Below are positions 56,392 to 64,000 of a DNA stretch of 64,000 nucleotides, in pieces. The DNA comes from Comamonas sp. 26 (GTDB lineage Bacteria; Pseudomonadota; Gammaproteobacteria; Burkholderiales; Burkholderiaceae_C): the NCBI RefSeq assembly GCF_002754475.1, contig NZ_PEFL01000002.1:738881-802880 (forward strand), given 5' to 3'. A program made the position numbers and the translations under genes. Under the pieces are notes generated by a model. It did not search any database. It was not told the origin of the DNA and was given only the letters and a program-made list of their open reading frames with translations. Within the stretch, counting starts at the first letter, position 1. Each line of letters opens with the position of its first letter.

Positions 56392-57477
56392 ATGAAATCA
56401 AGCCACGAATCCGCACTCCACTACCCTCTGGGTGACACCTTGCCAGGCCTCGCTGAAACCATCGAGGTAGCTCCCGGCATCAAATGGATTCGCATGTCCC
56501 TGCCGTTTGCGCTGGACCACATCAACCTGTGGCTACTACGTGATCGACAAGTCGACAAGCACGGCGAGATGCGCGAAGGTTGGACTGTTGTGGATTGCTG
56601 CGTCAACCGCAGCGAAGCACGTCAGCAATGGGAACAGATCTTTGCGACCCAGCTCGAAGGCTTACCCGTTCTTCGCATCATCGTCACACATATGCACCCA
56701 GACCATATCGGCTTGGCCGGATGGCTTAGCCGGCATTGGGATGCCCCCCTGTGGATAAGTGCTACTGATTACAACGTAGCCCGTGTCGCCATGAAAGACC
56801 AAGATGGCTTCGGCGGCGAATCCGGTGCGGATTTTTACAGCCTGCATGGGCAAAGAAACGAAGAATTTCTCCAGCATGTACGCACCCGCAGCAGCTATTA
56901 CTCCTCGCTGGTTGCCCCCATTCCAAACACCTATCACCGCATCATGGATGGCTTGGACATCGATATCTGCGGTCGTAACTGGAAATGCATCGCAGGCTAT
57001 GGCCACGCCCCCGAGCACATGGCCTTATTCTGCCCAGACCTCAACCTACTCATCAGCGGCGATATGGTGCTACCACGCATATCAGCCAACGTCAGCGTTC
57101 ACTCCACCGAACCTGAAGCCAATCCGCTTCAACTTTTTCTCACATCACTGCAGCGCTACTTTGCACTGCCCATGGATACCTATGTACTGCCATCGCATGG
57201 CAAACCATTTACAGGTCTCCATCAACGAATTCAGCAGCTGCTAGATCACCATCAAGAACATCTGAACGACATCATGGAGGCCGCACAAACCCAGTCTCTC
57301 AGCGCCGCAGACATTTTGCCCATCCTCTTCAAACGCCAGCTAGACACACACCAGATGACATTTGCCATGGGCGAAGCTCTGGCCCACCTCCACTACCTGT
57401 GGTTCAGCAAACAGTTGGAGCGCAGAGTAGATCAGCAAGGTGTTCTTCGCTTCCAACTGCCCTCTACGGCTCAATAA
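56392..57477 (+). CDS. MBL-fold metallo-hydrolase
   Basis: A 361-residue protein of the metallo-beta-lactamase superfamily. The metal-binding motif is VTHMHPDHIGLAGWLS. Further ligands are likely in GYGHAPEHMALFCPD and NLLISGDMVLPRISAN, and the terminal histidine motif is YVLPSHGKPFTGL. The C-terminal helical region (about 280-340) is as in other long members. It shares a divergent LiuR-like operator with liuR, suggesting a link to acyl-CoA metabolism, perhaps a thioester hydrolase, but this is inferred. A strong terminator follows. Confidence 0.87.
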   Translation: MKSSHESALHYPLGDTLPGLAETIEVAPGIKWIRMSLPFALDHINLWLLRDRQVDKHGEMREGWTVVDCCVNRSEARQQWEQIFATQLEGLPVLRIIVTHMHPDHIGLAGWLSRHWDAPLWISATDYNVARVAMKDQDGFGGESGADFYSLHGQRNEEFLQHVRTRSSYYSSLVAPIPNTYHRIMDGLDIDICGRNWKCIAGYGHAPEHMALFCPDLNLLISGDMVLPRISANVSVHSTEPEANPLQLFLTSLQRYFALPMDTYVLPSHGKPFTGLHQRIQQLLDHHQEHLNDIMEAAQTQSLSAADILPILFKRQLDTHQMTFAMGEALAHLHYLWFSKQLERRVDQQGVLRFQLPSTAQ

Positions 57478-57486
57478 CTTCTTTAT

Positions 57487-57515
57487 AAAAAGAGAGCGCT
57501 ATGCGCTCTCTTTTT
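57487..57515 (+). terminator. Rho-independent terminator after the MBL gene
   Basis: A perfect 13-bp stem aaaaagagagcgc (57487-57499) and gcgctctcttttt (57503-57515) with a 3-base loop and T tract. Confidence 0.9.
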
Positions 57516-57615
57516 ATGGGTTTGCAGGTTGTTAGGCTCTGGAGCCCAATCACAGCCAGCACAAGCTGCTCTGCTTTTTGATGACCCAGTCTTCAACGCT
57601 TTTGCATTCCGCAAA

Positions 57616-57652
57616 TAAAAAACCCCGTAATCTTTCGATTACGGGGTTTTTC
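57616..57652 (-). terminator. Terminator of the first rrn operon
   Basis: A stem of about 15 bp, aaaaaccccgtaatc (57618-57632) with gattacggggttttt (57637-57651), around loop tttc, just past the 5S gene. Symmetric A and T runs make it functional on both strands. Confidence 0.9.
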
Positions 57653-57661
57653 TCTGTAAGA

Positions 57662-57776
57662 GCCTGACGATGACCTACTTTCACACGGGAACCCGCACTA
57701 TCATCGGCGCTAAGTCGTTTCACGGTCCTGTTCGGGATGGGAAGGAGTGGTACCAACTTGCTATGGTCATCAGGCA
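57662..57776 (-). rRNA. rrf: 5S ribosomal RNA
   Basis: The minus strand reads from TGCCTGATGACCATAGCAAG to GTAGGTCATCGTCAGGC, the standard betaproteobacterial 5S ends, about 115 bases. It carries the loop CCATCCCGAACAGG. Frames called on this strand are rRNA shadows. An identical copy lies at 63420. Confidence 0.95.
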
Positions 57777-57954
57777 TAAACTTTTTGTCAGATTGATCGC
57801 TCTTCGATTAACTTCTTAATCAAAGCTCACTTTCAATCCAACGAATTCATAGAGTCTCGATCAGCTTATTCGATTGCGCCTTTTTGGCATAACTTGAATG
57901 ATCACTTGCATGATTCATTCTGTCTTTTCATTTCTGAGCTAAACCCAAAGTTAT
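57777..57954 (-). other. 23S-5S spacer of the first rrn operon
   Basis: An A/T-rich transcribed spacer. The side next to 23S includes half of the 23S processing stem (57946-57963). The same sequence is present in the second operon. Confidence 0.7.
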
Positions 57955-60834
<2,880 letters not shown>

Positions 60835-61252
60835 CTATAACTTTGACGTCTCTTGCGAAACACAAAGCTCTAGATTTCAAAGACTGGTGAGGTCTTGCAC
60901 CTCACGCGTTATGCCGTAATGTGAATATCTTTGGCTGTATCTTTCGATACAGCTTAGAGAATATTCGTCATTACTAAATATCTTTGCTTTCGCAAAATAT
61001 TTGTTTTGACGCAATCAAAAAGTTGCTGATGGCACGGTGCACAAACCTTGGTTTGCGCTTTCCACCAGCAACGCTGATTTCGACTCTATGAATTTTTAAA
61101 GAACAGCCTATTGATCAAAGATCAATATAAAAGCAGTCTGCTTCAGACTGCTTTTATATTGAATTTCTGTTTTCTTGCTTCTCAACCTCATGCCTTGCAA
61201 CATCTGCTGAGCCAACGATTATAGCACCTTCAGGCGCTATCATTTTTAAACT
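60835..61252 (-). other. Spacer between tRNA-Ala and 23S
   Basis: A 418-base transcribed spacer. On the minus strand it carries a perfect 18-bp hairpin (61123-61161, loop ctt), a boxA-like TGTTCTTTAAAAATTC near 61089-61104, and the upstream half of the 23S processing stem (60828-60845). No protein gene is supported. Confidence 0.7.
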
Positions 61253-61328
61253 TGGTGGAGGATGACGGGATCGAACCGACGACCCCCTGCTTGCAAAGCA
61301 GGTGCTCTCCCAGCTGAGCTAATCCCCC
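61253..61328 (-). tRNA. tRNA-Ala (anticodon TGC)
   Basis: 76 bases on the minus strand: acceptor GGGGGAT, D-arm TAGCTCAGCTGGGAGAGC, anticodon loop TTTGCAA, T-arm GGTTCGATCC and CCA encoded at the 3' end. Usual position in the rrn spacer. Confidence 0.97.
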
Positions 61329-61357
61329 AGGATCCTCTTGCACTGGCATTGGAATCT

Positions 61358-61434
61358 TGGTGGGTCTAGTTGGGCTCGAACCAACGACCCCTGCGTTATC
61401 AACACAGTGCTCTAACCAGCTGAGCTACAGACCC
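61358..61434 (-). tRNA. tRNA-Ile (anticodon GAT)
   Basis: 77 bases: acceptor GGGTCTG, D-arm TAGCTCAGCTGGTTAGAGC, anticodon stem-loop CTGTGTTGATAACGCAG, T-arm GGTTCGAGCC and encoded CCA. It precedes tRNA-Ala in the 16S-23S spacer. Confidence 0.97.
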
Positions 61435-61534
61435 ATTCCTCAACACAACAAGCAAGTTTCCTTGCCTATCAAGCTTTGGCTTGTTCCAACAACCGATAAG
61501 TGTGGACGTTCAATTTAAAGCAGCATTTTTCCAG

Positions 61535-63067
<1,533 letters not shown>

Positions 63068-63382
63068 GATCTTGAATTTAAAGTCTTTCGACTGCTCACT
63101 CACTTGACGGAATCAAGAAGAATAAATTCTTCAATAATTACTGTTTTTGTGAGCGCTTGATACTCCGAAGAGTTTTGTTCCGAAGAACTGGCTGCTTGCC
63201 ATCAAACGCCCACGCTTATCGGCTGTATTTTTTTAAGGAACCGAGAACTCAAAACCGGCAGAACCACTTTTGAATTTCGTTGCTTGCTGTGATCAGCGAA
63301 GCCTTAGATTTTAGCACTGTTTTGCAGCACTTTAAAAACGTTTTTGCGTTTTCTTCTCACCCCTCTTTCGAAGAGAGAGAAG
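63068..63382 (-). promoter_or_regulatory. Leader and promoter region of the first rrn operon
   Basis: The likely P1 promoter on the minus strand has -35 TTTAAA (63331-63336) and -10 TAAAAT (63308-63313) with a 17-base spacer. Downstream is a boxA-like TTCCTTAAAAAAATAC, then the left half of the 16S processing stem (63202-63222). The -35 is imperfect; an upstream AT-rich stretch could act as an UP element. Confidence 0.55.
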
Positions 63383-63410
63383 AAAACGCCTGGCGTGAGC
63401 CAGGCGTTTT
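63383..63410 (-). terminator. Terminator of the second rrn operon
   Basis: A perfect 12-bp stem aaaacgcctggc (63383-63394) and gccaggcgtttt (63399-63410) with loop gtga. Its sequence differs from the terminator of the first operon. Confidence 0.85.
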
Positions 63411-63419
63411 GGCGTAAGA

Positions 63420-63534
63420 GCCTGACGATGACCTACTTTCACACGGGAACCCGCACTATCATCGGCGCTAAGTCGTTTCACGGTCCTGTTCGGGATGGGA
63501 AGGAGTGGTACCAACTTGCTATGGTCATCAGGCA
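63420..63534 (-). rRNA. rrf: 5S ribosomal RNA, second operon
   Basis: Same sequence as the 5S at 57662 as far as I can compare, displaced by 5758 bases. It marks the 3' end of another rrn operon in the same orientation. Confidence 0.95.
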
Positions 63535-63712
63535 TAAACTTTTTGTCAGATTGATCGCTCTTCGATTAACTTCTTAATCAAAGCTCACTTTCAATCCAAC
63601 GAATTCATAGAGTCTCGATCAGCTTATTCGATTGCGCCTTTTTGGCATAACTTGAATGATCACTTGCATGATTCATTCTGTCTTTTCATTTCTGAGCTAA
63701 ACCCAAAGTTAT

Positions 63713-64000
63713 AGGGTCAAGCCGCTCGGGCAATTAGTACTGGTTAGCTTAACGCATTACTGCGCTTCCACACCCAGCCTATCAACGTCGTGGTCTACAA
63801 CGACCCTTCAGGGGGCTCAAGGCCCCGGCAGATCTCATCTTGAAACGAGTTTCCCGCTTAGATGCTTTCAGCGGTTATCTCTTCCACACTTAGCTACCCT
63901 GCGATGCCACTGGCGTGACAACAGGTACACCAGAGGTGTGTCCACTCCGGTCCTCTCGTACTAGGAGCAGGCTTCCTCAAATCTGCAGCGCCCACGGAAG
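63713..64000 (-). rRNA. rrl: 23S ribosomal RNA, second operon, partial
   Basis: The 3' part of a second 23S gene, identical by eye to 57955-58242, running off the right edge. The spacer between 5S and 23S (63535-63712) is also the same as in the first operon. Confidence 0.93.

Noticed and set aside
57550..57777. Short open frames over 5S and 23S (also 63332-63535 and others within 58100-62900)
   Set aside because: They lie on ribosomal RNA sequence and are not protein genes.
61253..61434. tRNA genes as a possible integration site for a mobile island
   Set aside because: Both are in the normal rrn spacer, with no integrase or direct repeat nearby.

Overview
The window looks like chromosome from a Comamonadaceae betaproteobacterium, probably Comamonas or a close relative. 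The evidence is a GC-rich coding style, an Omp32-type porin, a double-length UvrA, a LiuR-controlled leucine pathway, and rRNA genes of betaproteobacterial type. No transposase, integrase, phage gene or CRISPR array was seen.

Layout. 1-332: start of an MFS exporter that runs off the left edge. 580-3078: release factor RF3 (prfC) and a HAD-IIB phosphatase. 3376-6376: a complete TRAP transporter. 6545-11285: a phosphopantetheinyl transferase overlapping a 1376-residue single-module NRPS-like membrane protein of the Pls (poly-amino-acid synthetase) type. 11362-17310: a 1982-residue UvrA made of two UvrA units in one chain. 17459-20768: a 45-residue membrane peptide, a porin and an MHS-family transporter with a periplasmic insert. 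21062-25645: DUF485 protein and ActP-type acetate symporter, a LysR regulator and an old-yellow-enzyme oxidoreductase. 25691-27737: HCCA isomerase-like protein, DUF1289 protein, YbaK deacylase, DUF2799 lipoprotein.

27780-37975 (minus strand) is a leucine/isovalerate-type catabolic cluster: HMG-CoA lyase, hydroxyacid dehydrogenase, both methylcrotonyl-CoA carboxylase subunits, a methylglutaconyl-CoA hydratase-like protein and an acyl-CoA ligase, with a divergent AraC regulator. The matching isovaleryl-CoA dehydrogenase lies about 17 kb away (54124-55311), with a thioesterase and the MerR-type regulator LiuR. Upstream along that strand direction follow carbonic anhydrase, isocitrate dehydrogenase kinase/phosphatase and a thiolase. 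Two palindromes resembling LiuR operators flank liuR. Together these genes can take isovaleryl-CoA to acetyl-CoA and acetoacetate, feed bicarbonate to the carboxylase, and set the glyoxylate-shunt switch.

39152-50124 holds mixed accessory genes: a glycine-rich lipoprotein with five internal repeats, a hybrid histidine kinase convergent with a LuxR-type response regulator, YchJ, DUF421, hydrolase, acyl-CoA dehydrogenase, SDR, flavoprotein and a hypothetical protein.

57616-64000 is ribosomal: a full minus-strand operon (16S, tRNA-Ile, tRNA-Ala, 23S, 5S), followed directly by the 3' end (5S and partial 23S) of a second operon in the same orientation, so two rrn operons sit in tandem. A dispersed palindromic repeat with a core like atagcagcttgcgc occurs in several gaps and, in decayed form, inside two coding linkers.
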